This document shows, one piece after another, positions 1 through 6,621 of a stretch of 7,752 nt of DNA. Made by a program: the position numbers and the translations under genes. The notes beneath the pieces are model-generated. The model saw only the letters and a list, made by a program, of their open reading frames with translations, had not been told where the DNA came from and did not search any database. Numbering within the stretch: position 1 is the stretch's first letter; each line of letters starts with the position of its first letter. The stretch comes from Bacteroidales bacterium (GTDB taxonomy: Bacteria > Bacteroidota > Bacteroidia > Bacteroidales > GCA-2711565), in contig JAOZQX010000031.1 of the NCBI GenBank assembly GCA_029931995.1, positions 1,867 through 9,618 on the forward strand, read 5' to 3'.

Positions 1-876
1 TCGGCGGGCAATTTGCACTGACAAAGCATTCCCTTTATAACAAACCACTTCAGGGACTTCAAACAAAGCCGTTTCCAGAGTAGCTGTACCGGAGGCTACC
101 AAGGCTGCCTCAGCCAATTGTAAAAGCTCATAAGTTCTTGAATATATAGCTCTAACCTTTTGAGCACCCATCGTACTCACATAAAAATCTTTATCGATAC
201 TGGGCGCTCCTGCAATTACAAATTGATAATCTTGAAAGAATGGAACAATCTGGAGCATTTTATTCAACATCTTTAATATTTCCTGTTTTCGACTACCCGG
301 TAATAAAGCGATGATTGGCCTTTCATCCAATTGATTTTCTTGTCTAAATGATTTTGCATCGGGTTTCTCCAAATCCTTAATCACATCCAATAAAGGATGC
401 CCCACAAAATCAACATCGTAATCATAGGTTTTATAAAAATTCTTTTCGAAAGGGAGGATGGTGATCATTCGATCCACCGTTTTTTTGATTTTATGAATTC
501 TTGATTTTTTCCATGCCCACACTTGGGGAGAGATATAATAAATTACTTTGAAATTATGTTTTTTGGCAAACTCGGCAATGCGTAAATTAAAACCCGGATA
601 ATCGACTAAAATAAGTACATCCGGTTTGGCTTCTAAAATATCTTGCTTGCAAAGTTTTAGGTTTTTAGCAATGGTGCGGATGTTCGCAATTACCTCCACA
701 AAACCCATGAAAGCTAAATCACGATAATGTTTTACTAAGTCAGCACCTTGAGCCCGCATCAAATCGCCACCCCAGCAACGAAATGTTGCCTTCGAATCCT
801 GAGCCTTCAACTCCTTCATTAAATTAGAGGCATGTAAATCTCCACTTGCTTCTCCGGCTATGATATAATAACGCAT
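1..876 (-). CDS. lpxB: Lipid-A-disaccharide synthase LpxB, 3' end cut by the window edge
   Basis: This glycosyltransferase (GT19 family) joins UDP-2,3-diacylglucosamine to lipid X to make the lipid A disaccharide at the inner face of the cytoplasmic membrane. Reading down from the ATG at 876 gives 292 open codons with no stop before base 1; the family is usually about 370-390 residues, so roughly the last quarter lies outside the window. Motifs seen: EASGD at residues 9-13, VDYPGFNLR at 91-99, SPQVWAW at 116-122, GHPLLD at 159-164, LPGSRKQEI at 192-200 and SGTATLE at 262-268, all typical of LpxB in the right order. It starts 11 bases after the stop of the small membrane-protein gene, so it is probably the last visible member of the minus-strand operon. 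The start is chosen because residues 2-13 (RYYIIAGEASGD) match the family N-terminus. Identity is very secure. Confidence 0.97.
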   Translation of the reverse strand, partial: MRYYIIAGEASGDLHASNLMKELKAQDSKATFRCWGGDLMRAQGADLVKHYRDLAFMGFVEVIANIRTIAKNLKLCKQDILEAKPDVLILVDYPGFNLRIAEFAKKHNFKVIYYISPQVWAWKKSRIHKIKKTVDRMITILPFEKNFYKTYDYDVDFVGHPLLDVIKDLEKPDAKSFRQENQLDERPIIALLPGSRKQEILKMLNKMLQIVPFFQDYQFVIAGAPSIDKDFYVSTMGAQKVRAIYSRTYELLQLAEAALVASGTATLETALFEVPEVVCYKGNALSVQIARR

Positions 877-887
877 CTATTATTCAA

Positions 888-1169
888 TTAATGAACCCAA
901 AAATATACAATCACATATATAAAAGTAACCAATAAAATACCCCTGCCGGTCAACTCAAATTTTGATTTCACAAAATAATAACGCATCACAAGCAAGTTTG
1001 CGGCAATACTTATCAAACGCATTGCTTCAAAGTAAGAGGAGGTCTCAACTGTAAATATCGACTTCACACCAAAAGCTATTACAACCAATAAAAGATAAAC
1101 CAATACCGGGAGAGCTAAGCCAATCAGGCCGCCAAATATATGCGAATCTTTTTTATAATCCATAGCCAT
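888..1169 (-). CDS. Small three-helix membrane protein of unknown function between surE and lpxB
   Basis: I do not recognise a named family. The 93-residue product has a short charged N-terminus (MAMDYKKDSH), then hydrophobic segments at about 11-35, 50-67 and 77-92, separated by short stretches containing K36, E42, E48, K68, K70, E72 and R76. It is therefore probably an integral inner-membrane protein with three helices and no cleavable signal peptide (inference). Its ATG at 1169 lies inside the last codons of surE, overlapping by 17 bases in another frame, and its stop is 11 bases before lpxB, so it is translated within the same operon. An alternative start is the second Met, two codons later. 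The operon position suggests an envelope role, possibly related to lipid A, but nothing in the residues indicates a catalytic activity. The hydrophobic pattern and tight packing make it a likely real gene. Confidence 0.8.
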   Translation of the reverse strand: MAMDYKKDSHIFGGLIGLALPVLVYLLLVVIAFGVKSIFTVETSSYFEAMRLISIAANLLVMRYYFVKSKFELTGRGILLVTFIYVIVYFWVH

Positions 1170-1932
1170 TTAAGTTCCAAGATTTTATTTTATCAAGCGA
1201 TTTATGCGAAGTTAAATCATACTGAACCGGAACCACTGAAATATAATTATTTTCCATAGCCCATTGATCGGTTTCCTCACTTTCCTCCAGTTTTTCAAAA
1301 TAGCCGGTCAGCCAGTAATAATCACGACTGCGGGGATCTTTCCGCTCTTCATACTGCTCAACCCATCGAGCATTCGCCTGACGGCAAATTTTCACACCTT
1401 TAATTTGGTCTTTCGGCACAGCCGGAATATTTACATTTAAGCAAACACCGTCGCTCAATCCTTCGTTCAATACTTTCGTAGATATTTCCTTAATAAAATT
1501 GCCACAGGCACTAAAATCGGCCAAGTTTTCATAATCATTCAATGAAAAGCCAATAGAAGGAATTCCGGCAATACAGCCCTCAATCACAGCAGCCATCGTA
1601 CCCGAATACATAATATTTACCGAAGCGTTTGAACCATGATTGATTCCACTTACAATTAGTTCGGGTTTGCGTTTCAAAATAATTTGTTCGCCCAATTTTA
1701 CACAATCAACGGGTGTACCATTGCTAACATATTCGGTGTATCCTTCGGTTTTTTCAACCAAATCCAAGCGAAGGGGAGCACGTGCAGTTATAGCATGGCC
1801 TTGCCCCGAATTAGATTTTTGGGAAGCAACAACCAGCACATCGCCCAACTCACGCATTATCGAAATCAAATAACGTAATCCTCCGGCATTAATGCCATCA
1901 TCATTGGTAATAAGTATTGTAGGCTTTTTCAT
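1153..1932 (-). CDS. surE: 5'/3'-nucleotidase SurE
   Basis: SurE is a metal-dependent cytoplasmic phosphatase that removes phosphate from 5'- and 3'-nucleoside monophosphates and, in some species, short polyphosphate; it is linked to stationary-phase survival. The 259 residues match the family length of about 250. The metal site is visible: TNDDG at 9-13 (ligands D11 and D12), NSG at 41-43 (S42), and SGINHG at 95-100 (N98). Other conserved stretches are GTPVDCVKLG at 72-81 and YSGTMAA at 109-115. The ATG at 1932 places the NDDG motif right after the first beta strand as usual. Its 3' end overlaps the 93-residue membrane-protein gene by 17 bases. A 140-base gap with facing heptad repeats and two TAnnTTTG boxes lies upstream, so it may have its own promoter besides any read-through from maf. 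Confidence 0.97.
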   Translation of the reverse strand: MKKPTILITNDDGINAGGLRYLISIMRELGDVLVVASQKSNSGQGHAITARAPLRLDLVEKTEGYTEYVSNGTPVDCVKLGEQIILKRKPELIVSGINHGSNASVNIMYSGTMAAVIEGCIAGIPSIGFSLNDYENLADFSACGNFIKEISTKVLNEGLSDGVCLNVNIPAVPKDQIKGVKICRQANARWVEQYEERKDPRSRDYYWLTGYFEKLEESEETDQWAMENNYISVVPVQYDLTSHKSLDKIKSWNLNGYGL

Positions 1933-1967
1933 CTAAAATATTCAAATTAATGCCTCAAAAGGCTCAA

Positions 1968-1986
1968 CAAAAGTATAACAAATATA
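1968..1986 (-). promoter_or_regulatory. Candidate surE promoter: two overlapping-region Bacteroidota -7 boxes
   Basis: On the minus strand TATATTTG (1986-1979) and TACTTTTG (1975-1968) both match the Bacteroidota -7 consensus TAnnTTTG, 35-55 bases before the surE ATG. No convincing TTTG/TTG -33 element is visible at the right distance for either, and the region is AT-rich, so chance matches are possible. Confidence 0.4.
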
Positions 1987-2076
1987 ATTAGAAATTAAGA
2001 ATGTAAAATGCAGAATACCCAATGTAGAAATAAATTAATCTTCATTTTACATTGAGCATTCAGTATTCAACATTAA
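1984..2076. repeat. Facing heptanucleotide repeats forming an imperfect inverted repeat
   Basis: The left arm (2000-2029) and the reverse complement of the right arm (2045-2074) agree at 23 of 30 positions, with a 15-base centre. Each arm is itself built on a 7-base period of the form NNAATNN. On the plus strand: ATAATTA (1984), GAAATTA (1991), AGAATGT (1998), AAAATGC (2005), AGAATAC (2012), CCAATGT (2019). On the minus strand from 2076: TTAATGT, TGAATAC, TGAATGC, TCAATGT, AAAATGA. The right arm ends at the stop codon of maf (2073-2075). It could fold when transcribed and reduce read-through from maf to surE, or it may be a dispersed intergenic repeat; I have no copy number evidence. Confidence 0.7.
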
Positions 2077-2654
2077 AATTTTAGGAGTTCTTCGTACAGT
2101 CGTTGAATCGGCAAACCCATCACATTATAAAACGAACCGCTTATCTGCTCAATACCAATATAGCCAATCCACTCTTGAATACCGTAAGCACCAGCCTTGT
2201 CAAAGGGTTTGTAATTTTCAATATAATGATAGATTTCTTCCTTGCTTAATTCTTTAAAATAAACTTCGGTACTTGCATAAAAACTAATGGTTTTTTTATG
2301 CGAGCGCAAACACACAGCAGTGATAACCTCATGCTTATTCCCTGAGAGGCTTGTTAAAATCTGAAAAGCATCCTCATAATTTTTTGGTTTTGCAAGCACT
2401 TGATCGTTCAGACAAACAATGGTGTCGGCAGTTATTAAAATTGCATCGTCAGGAATTTCATCATCATGAAAAGCATTGGCTTTAAGCTCGGCAAGATAAA
2501 GGGCGATGTCCTTCCCTTTCAAATGATCGGGATAAACTTCCTCAAGCTCTTTAGTTTTAACCTCAAAGTTTAAACCTAAATCTTTTATTAAATATTGTCG
2601 GCGAGGCGAAGCCGAAGCCAAAATAATTTTTCGTTCCAATAATTGTTTTAGCAT
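2073..2654 (-). CDS. maf: Maf-family nucleoside triphosphate pyrophosphatase (YhdE-type dTTP/UTP pyrophosphatase)
   Basis: Maf proteins hydrolyse dTTP, UTP and modified pyrimidine nucleotides to the monophosphate plus pyrophosphate in the cytoplasm, cleaning the nucleotide pool; overproduction inhibits septation in some species. The 193 residues fit the family. Motifs seen: SASPRR at 14-19 (phosphate binding), ELKANA-type helix at 56-61, TADTIV at 75-80 with the probable catalytic D77, AKPK at 88-91, and DKAGAYGIQ at 152-160. The KAGAYGIQ stretch is the hallmark of the YhdE subgroup rather than the YceF (m7GTP) subgroup, so dTTP/UTP specificity is inferred. It sits 64 bases after kdsC and its stop touches the heptad repeat. 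No clear Shine-Dalgarno sequence precedes the ATG at 2654. Confidence 0.95.
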   Translation of the reverse strand: MLKQLLERKIILASASPRRQYLIKDLGLNFEVKTKELEEVYPDHLKGKDIALYLAELKANAFHDDEIPDDAILITADTIVCLNDQVLAKPKNYEDAFQILTSLSGNKHEVITAVCLRSHKKTISFYASTEVYFKELSKEEIYHYIENYKPFDKAGAYGIQEWIGYIGIEQISGSFYNVMGLPIQRLYEELLKF

Positions 2655-2718
2655 CCTAATATTGAAGTTGAATTATTTGAATTGATAGAACTCCTGCCAA
2701 CATAATCTTAAATTTGGA

Positions 2719-3240
2719 TTACCATTTATAGGCATCATCATTTAACCACTTTCCCTGAACCTTTAACACCTGTTCAATTACATCTCGGACACAGCCATTG
2801 CCACCACTCTGGTGAGAAATATAATGAGCAATTTCTTTGATTTCCTCAGCAGCATCAGCCGGGCAGGTAGCTACCCCCACATCTTTCATAATCTCATAAT
2901 CCGGAATATCGTCGCCCATATATAAAACATTCTCAGATTTCAAGCCATGTTTTTCAAGATATTCGTGATAAACCTTGATCTTATCTTCCACACCCAAATA
3001 AACATCCTTGATCTTTAAAAGCTTAAATCGGTTAGTCATCGACTCGGAACGTCCCCCCGAAATTATGAGAATACGGTAGCCTTTTTTATTTGCTAATTGC
3101 AAAGCATAACCATCTTTAACATTAGCTGTCCGAAGTGGCTCGCCGGAGTTCATTAAAAAAACAATTCCATTTGTAAATACGCCATCGTAATCGAAAACGA
3201 AGGTATTGATCTTGCTCAAAAGTTCTTTATAATTTGTCAT
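2719..3240 (-). CDS. kdsC: KdsC-type HAD phosphatase (3-deoxy-D-manno-octulosonate 8-phosphate phosphatase)
   Basis: This HAD-superfamily enzyme removes phosphate from KDO 8-phosphate to give KDO for the LPS inner core. The 173 residues are the minimal, cap-less size of KdsC (about 170-190). HAD motif I is FDYDGVFTNG at 16-25 with nucleophile D17 and acid/base D19; motif II is ISGGRS at 60-65 with S61; motif III lysine is K87 in GVEDK; motif IV is GDDIPDYEIM from 109 with D110 and D111. The C-terminal SGGNGCVRDVIEQVL segment matches the KdsC tail that reaches into a neighbouring subunit in the tetramer. It begins inside the end of the DUF2520 gene (14-base overlap), indicating translational coupling. 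Position next to lpxB-containing genes supports the KDO role. Related cap-less HAD phosphatases acting on other sugar phosphates are the main alternative. Confidence 0.9.
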   Translation of the reverse strand: MTNYKELLSKINTFVFDYDGVFTNGIVFLMNSGEPLRTANVKDGYALQLANKKGYRILIISGGRSESMTNRFKLLKIKDVYLGVEDKIKVYHEYLEKHGLKSENVLYMGDDIPDYEIMKDVGVATCPADAAEEIKEIAHYISHQSGGNGCVRDVIEQVLKVQGKWLNDDAYKW

Positions 3241-4018
3241 TCAAGTGATGTTTTCTTTTTATTTGTTCAGAAATTAATTGATATATTTTTTGATATTCAG
3301 GATGCGCTTTTAAAATTTTAAGATGCTCTTCAATCGTCTTCTGATCGTTTCTGCGTGCCGGACCGGTTTGTGCTTCGTGCGGAATATGAGCTTTCAATTT
3401 CTCAGCTGTTTCCTCTATCAATGGCTTCAATAAATCAAAAGGCAAATCATTATCCTGAAGGATATCCTCGGCCACAGCATACATATAATTCGTGAAATTA
3501 TTTGCGAAAACGGCAGCTACATGCAAAGCTCTTCTCTGCTCCGAATTTATTTGCTGAACATCTTCAGAAATTATCGCAGCTAAATCCTGAAGTAATTCCA
3601 AATTTTCGGCAGAATTAGCCTCAATGCAAAGTGGAATATTTTTGAAAGAAATGTTTTTTTCCGTAGAGAATGTTTGCAAAGGATAAAACACACCAAAACT
3701 GTCAAATTTATTCAAAACATCCATCGAACTGGTACCGGAAGTATGCACAATAAACTGAGTATCTAAATCAAGTTTTTCAACAATCTCTTCCAAGGCGTTA
3801 TCCGAAACACTCAAAATATACAAATCAGCTTCACGATTTACATTTGAAAGATTACTTGTAAAACCAACACCCAACTTTTTGGCCAAAATACCCGCTCGCT
3901 TCTCGCTACGACTATAAACTTGTAGAATGGATTTTTTCATTTCTTGCAATGCAACAGCCAATCGGGTAGCTACATTGCCACTTCCAATAAAAACGATGGT
4001 ATTGATTTGTTTATTCAT
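3227..4018 (-). CDS. Rossmann-fold / DUF2520 domain protein, function unknown
   Basis: The 263-residue product has an N-terminal dinucleotide-binding fold with IGSGNVATRL at 11-20, YSR at 35-37 where the cofactor-discriminating loop of NADP enzymes lies, and SVSDNAL at 70-76. HTSGTSSMDVL at 92-102 and GVFYPLQTFS at 109-118 complete the first domain. The second half is helical and carries HVAAVFANNFTNYM at 166-179 and QTGPARRND at 217-225, the conserved core of DUF2520. The layout resembles ProC, ketopantoate reductase and related 6-phosphogluconate-dehydrogenase-like reductases, so an NAD(P)-dependent oxidoreductase is a reasonable inference, but no substrate is known to me. It is the first gene of the minus-strand cluster, overlaps kdsC by 14 bases, and faces aspartate aminotransferase across a 186-base divergent gap. 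Confidence 0.92.
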   Translation of the reverse strand: MNKQINTIVFIGSGNVATRLAVALQEMKKSILQVYSRSEKRAGILAKKLGVGFTSNLSNVNREADLYILSVSDNALEEIVEKLDLDTQFIVHTSGTSSMDVLNKFDSFGVFYPLQTFSTEKNISFKNIPLCIEANSAENLELLQDLAAIISEDVQQINSEQRRALHVAAVFANNFTNYMYAVAEDILQDNDLPFDLLKPLIEETAEKLKAHIPHEAQTGPARRNDQKTIEEHLKILKAHPEYQKIYQLISEQIKRKHHLNDKL

Positions 4019-4050
4019 CTTAAATTTTCAATAGCGAAATTACAAATTTT
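4019..4050 (-). promoter_or_regulatory. Weak candidate promoter for the DUF2520-kdsC-maf cluster
   Basis: On the minus strand AAAATTTG at 4050-4043 matches seven of eight positions of TAnnTTTG and is 24 bases before the ATG at 4018. A TTGAAG word lies upstream but about 23 bases away, a little longer than usual for a -33 element. A promoter must exist somewhere in the divergent gap because the flanking genes point away from each other; this exact placement is tentative. Confidence 0.25.
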
Positions 4051-4157
4051 CATTGAATGTCTAATACAGGCTTCAAGTCCTCTCTACAGCTTGATTTAAA
4101 AACATCTATACAAAAATAATATTTACTCATTCTTAATAAAATCATGTCCGAAATTAG

Positions 4158-4165
4158 TATATTTG
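4158..4165 (+). promoter_or_regulatory. Bacteroidota -7 box for the aspartate aminotransferase gene
   Basis: TATATTTG is a full match to TAnnTTTG. Transcription would begin around 4170-4175 and leave a leader of roughly 30 bases before the ATG at 4205. No good -33 element is visible. The box covers the upstream TTG at 4163, so that TTG would not be in the mRNA and cannot be the start codon if this promoter is used. Confidence 0.5.
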
Positions 4166-4204
4166 CTCTCTATTTTTCAGATAAAAAAACTTAAAATATT
4201 TAAA

Positions 4205-5413
4205 ATGAATACGGAATTTTTATCAGACAGGGTTAAAAATTTATCAGAATCAGCAACCCTAAAAATGACTCAGAAAAGCCGTGAACTTAAAGAAAAAGGC
4301 TATGATGTTATTGCCCTCAGTATTGGTGAGCCCGATTTCAATACGCCTGAATCCGTTAAAAAAGCTGCAAAAAAAGCAATTGACGATAATCACACCCACT
4401 ACACTCCCGTTAATGGTTATCCTGCTTTGCTGAAAGCAGTATCTCAAAAATTGAAAAGAGATAATGGTTTAAACTATGCCCCTGAACAAATAATTATTTC
4501 TAATGGAGCCAAACAATCCATTGCAAATGTTATGTACGCTTTAGTTAATCCTGGCGATGAAGTGATTATTCCTTCTCCATTTTGGGTTTCATATCCGGAA
4601 ATTGTGAAACTTGCCGAAGGTACGATGGTGGACATAAAAGCCGGTGTTGAAAACGAGTTTAAATTCACGGCCGAACAACTAGAAGCTGCCATTACCGATA
4701 AAACCAAAGTTCTTCTTTTTAGTTCTCCTTGCAATCCAACAGGTAGCGTTTATTCTAAAGAAGAGTTAAAGGCTATTGCAGAAGTTGTTGCAAAACACAA
4801 AAACATCTATATTATTTCTGACGAAATTTATGAGTTCATTAATTTCAAAGGACAGCACGAAAGCATTGCTCAGTTTGACTTTATCAGAGATCAGGTAATT
4901 ATCGTAAACGGAGTATCAAAAGGTTATGCCATGACCGGATGGAGAATTGGTTATATAGCTGCTCCTGTATTTATTGCAAAAGCCTGTAATAAAATCCAGG
5001 GACAATATACTTCGGGTGCAGGATCTATTTCTCAAATGGCAGCAGTTGAAGCAGCTCTAACCGATCCGAAAACTTCGAATGAAATGCAGGAAATGGTCAA
5101 AATATTCAATGAACGCCGCGACCTTGTTTTGGATTTGTTAAAAGATGTTCCGAATATAAAAACCAATGTGCCTGATGGTGCTTTTTATGTTTTCCCGGAT
5201 GTTAGTTCTTATTTTGGAAAAAGTAATGGGGAAACTAAAATTGAGAATGCTGCAGATATGTGTATGTATATTCTTGAGAAAAAATTCGTAGGATTGGTAC
5301 CAGGTTGTGCTTTTGGAGACCCGAACTGCATACGTATTTCTTATGCCACATCGAATGATATTTTGATTGAAGCTGTAAAACGAATTAAATCGGCTCTTGC
5401 CGAACTTAAATAA
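4205..5413 (+). CDS. aspC: Class I aspartate aminotransferase (PLP-dependent)
   Basis: This fold-type I PLP enzyme moves the amino group between aspartate and 2-oxoglutarate, linking amino-acid synthesis to the citric acid cycle. From the ATG at 4205 it is 402 residues, normal for the family. Motifs seen: LSIGEPDFNTP at 38-48, SNGAKQ at 99-104, SPCNPTG at 174-180 with N177, SDEIY at 205-209 with D206 and Y209 contacting the cofactor, SKGYAMTGWRIGY at 238-250 with the Schiff-base lysine K239, and CIRISYA at 375-381 whose R377 binds the substrate carboxylate. A TTG at 4163 would add 14 residues unlike the family and overlaps a likely -7 box, so it is rejected. The subgroup (I-beta) also includes aspartate/prephenate aminotransferases, so prephenate may be an additional substrate. 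It appears monocistronic, with a repeat element downstream. Confidence 0.95.
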   Translation: MNTEFLSDRVKNLSESATLKMTQKSRELKEKGYDVIALSIGEPDFNTPESVKKAAKKAIDDNHTHYTPVNGYPALLKAVSQKLKRDNGLNYAPEQIIISNGAKQSIANVMYALVNPGDEVIIPSPFWVSYPEIVKLAEGTMVDIKAGVENEFKFTAEQLEAAITDKTKVLLFSSPCNPTGSVYSKEELKAIAEVVAKHKNIYIISDEIYEFINFKGQHESIAQFDFIRDQVIIVNGVSKGYAMTGWRIGYIAAPVFIAKACNKIQGQYTSGAGSISQMAAVEAALTDPKTSNEMQEMVKIFNERRDLVLDLLKDVPNIKTNVPDGAFYVFPDVSSYFGKSNGETKIENAADMCMYILEKKFVGLVPGCAFGDPNCIRISYATSNDILIEAVKRIKSALAELK

Positions 5414-5440
5414 AAACATCGTCAAATTTTAACAAAATCA

Positions 5441-5507
5441 TCATCCTGAATTCATTTCAGGATCTAAACATACTGGACAGTAAGATTCCGAAACAAGTTC
5501 GGAATAA
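5441..5507. repeat. Two-hairpin palindromic intergenic repeat (REP-pair or MITE-like)
   Basis: Hairpin 1 has perfect 8-base arms, ATCCTGAA at 5443-5450 and TTCAGGAT at 5456-5463, around a 5-base loop. Hairpin 2 has perfect 8-base arms, ATTCCGAA at 5485-5492 and TTCGGAAT at 5498-5505, also around 5 bases. The two hairpin units are inverted copies of each other: 5441-5465 and the reverse complement of 5483-5507 agree at 17 of 25 positions and every difference is a transition. Two stem positions differ by compensatory pairs (C-G against T-A, and T-A against C-G), so pairing is kept. It lies 27 bases after the aminotransferase stop. Neither hairpin has a clear T-tract, so a classical terminator is less likely, though it could still end or protect the upstream mRNA. 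Confidence 0.8.
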
Positions 5508-5556
5508 CGGTATTTAATAATTTAGCTACTCTCTTATTTAAATCCACCGAAATAAC

Positions 5557-5564
5557 TATTTTTG
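5557..5564 (+). promoter_or_regulatory. Bacteroidota -7 box for the heptose kinase-menG-porT operon
   Basis: TATTTTTG fully matches TAnnTTTG and ends 23 bases before the ATG at 5588, predicting a leader of only about 15-18 bases. A TTTA word at 5537-5540 is the nearest candidate for the upstream element, spaced 16 bases, which is short. The position after the two-hairpin repeat supports a separate transcription unit starting here. Confidence 0.45.
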
Positions 5565-5587
5565 TTATTTAATCAGAAGATTTACCT

Positions 5588-6604
5588 ATGTTTTCAAAAA
5601 AAGACCTAAATCAATTATTTGAATCTTTCAATAAACTCAAAATAATTATTGTGGGCGATATTATGGTTGACTCCTACATTTGGGGTTCGGTTGACCGTAT
5701 TTCCCCAGAAGCTCCTGTTCCAGTTGTTACAGTAAAAGAAAGAGGCAACCGTTTGGGTGGAGCAGCCAATGTTGCAGTTAATATTAAAGCATTGGGAGCC
5801 GAACCCATTATTTGCTCGGTTATTGGCAAAGATGCCAAAGGAGAGGAATTAATCCAATTAATGAAAAAGGATAATATGCCTACTCATGGAATTATTGAAA
5901 GTACCAACAGACCTACCACTACTAAATTCAGGGTAATTGGCAACAATGTTCAAATGCTCAGAGTTGATGAAGAAGTAACCGATGATTTATCATCTTCGGA
6001 AGAAAAACAACTAATAAAAGTTATTGCCGATATCATCAATAATGAACAAATTGATGCCATCATTTTTCAAGATTACAACAAAGGAGTCTTGACTAAACAA
6101 ACCATTTCAGAAATCACAAAACTTGCGAACCAATATCAGGTTATAACGGCTGTTGATCCCAAGAAGAAGAATTTTTTAGAATTTAAAGACGTAACCTTTT
6201 TTAAACCTAATTTAAAAGAACTTCGAGAAGGAATACAAGCAAATGTTGACCCGAAAAATATAAGCAGTCTTGAAAAAGCAGCTCTTGCTTTACACAAAAA
6301 ATTAAACGCCCGTATCATCATGACAACCTTATCGGAATATGGCGTTTTTACCAGCACAAAAAATAGTGGGGATAATTTCTCGACTTTGACTTTACCAGCT
6401 CATGTACGTTCTATTTCGGATGTATCGGGTGCAGGCGACACTGTGATTGCCGTTGCAAGCATTTGTTTGGTCCTCAAGCAAAACCCTAAATTTATTGCAT
6501 CCATCTCAAATTTGGCCGGAGGCTTGGTTTGTGAATACGCAGGCGTAGTTCCCATCAATAAAGAAAAACTCTTGGAAGAAAGCCAGAAACTTTACGCTAA
6601 ATAA
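5588..6604 (+). CDS. rfaE1: PfkB-family D-glycero-beta-D-manno-heptose-7-phosphate kinase (HldE/RfaE domain I)
   Basis: This ribokinase-like enzyme phosphorylates heptose 7-phosphate at C1 on the way to ADP-heptose, used for LPS core and other surface glycans. The 338 residues hold one PfkB domain: VGDIMVDSYIWG at 22-33, the HldE-type stretch DRISPEAPVPVV at 36-47, the first PfkB signature LGGAANVAVN at 56-65, and the second signature DVSGAGDT at 278-285 with catalytic base D284. The DRISPEAPVPV motif is characteristic of the heptose kinases rather than ribokinase or fructokinase. The bifunctional enterobacterial HldE (about 477 residues) has an added nucleotidyltransferase domain that is absent here, so adenylylation needs a separate protein. 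It is the first gene of a probable operon with menG 17 bases downstream. Confidence 0.92.
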   Translation: MFSKKDLNQLFESFNKLKIIIVGDIMVDSYIWGSVDRISPEAPVPVVTVKERGNRLGGAANVAVNIKALGAEPIICSVIGKDAKGEELIQLMKKDNMPTHGIIESTNRPTTTKFRVIGNNVQMLRVDEEVTDDLSSSEEKQLIKVIADIINNEQIDAIIFQDYNKGVLTKQTISEITKLANQYQVITAVDPKKKNFLEFKDVTFFKPNLKELREGIQANVDPKNISSLEKAALALHKKLNARIIMTTLSEYGVFTSTKNSGDNFSTLTLPAHVRSISDVSGAGDTVIAVASICLVLKQNPKFIASISNLAGGLVCEYAGVVPINKEKLLEESQKLYAK

Positions 6605-6621
6605 AGCTTATCAATTAATCC

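Noticed and set aside
1640..1878. Two plus-strand open frames opposite surE
   Set aside because: They lie entirely antisense to a well-conserved gene, have no recognisable motif and overlap each other in different frames.
1952..1963. Small hairpin GCCT-CAAA-AGGC in the surE leader
   Set aside because: Only four base pairs in each arm, no T-tract and no sign of conservation; too weak to call regulatory.
2655..2718. Repeated TTGAA words between maf and kdsC as another heptad array
   Set aside because: Spacing is irregular (6 and 9 bases), so it does not share the 7-base period seen at 1984-2076.
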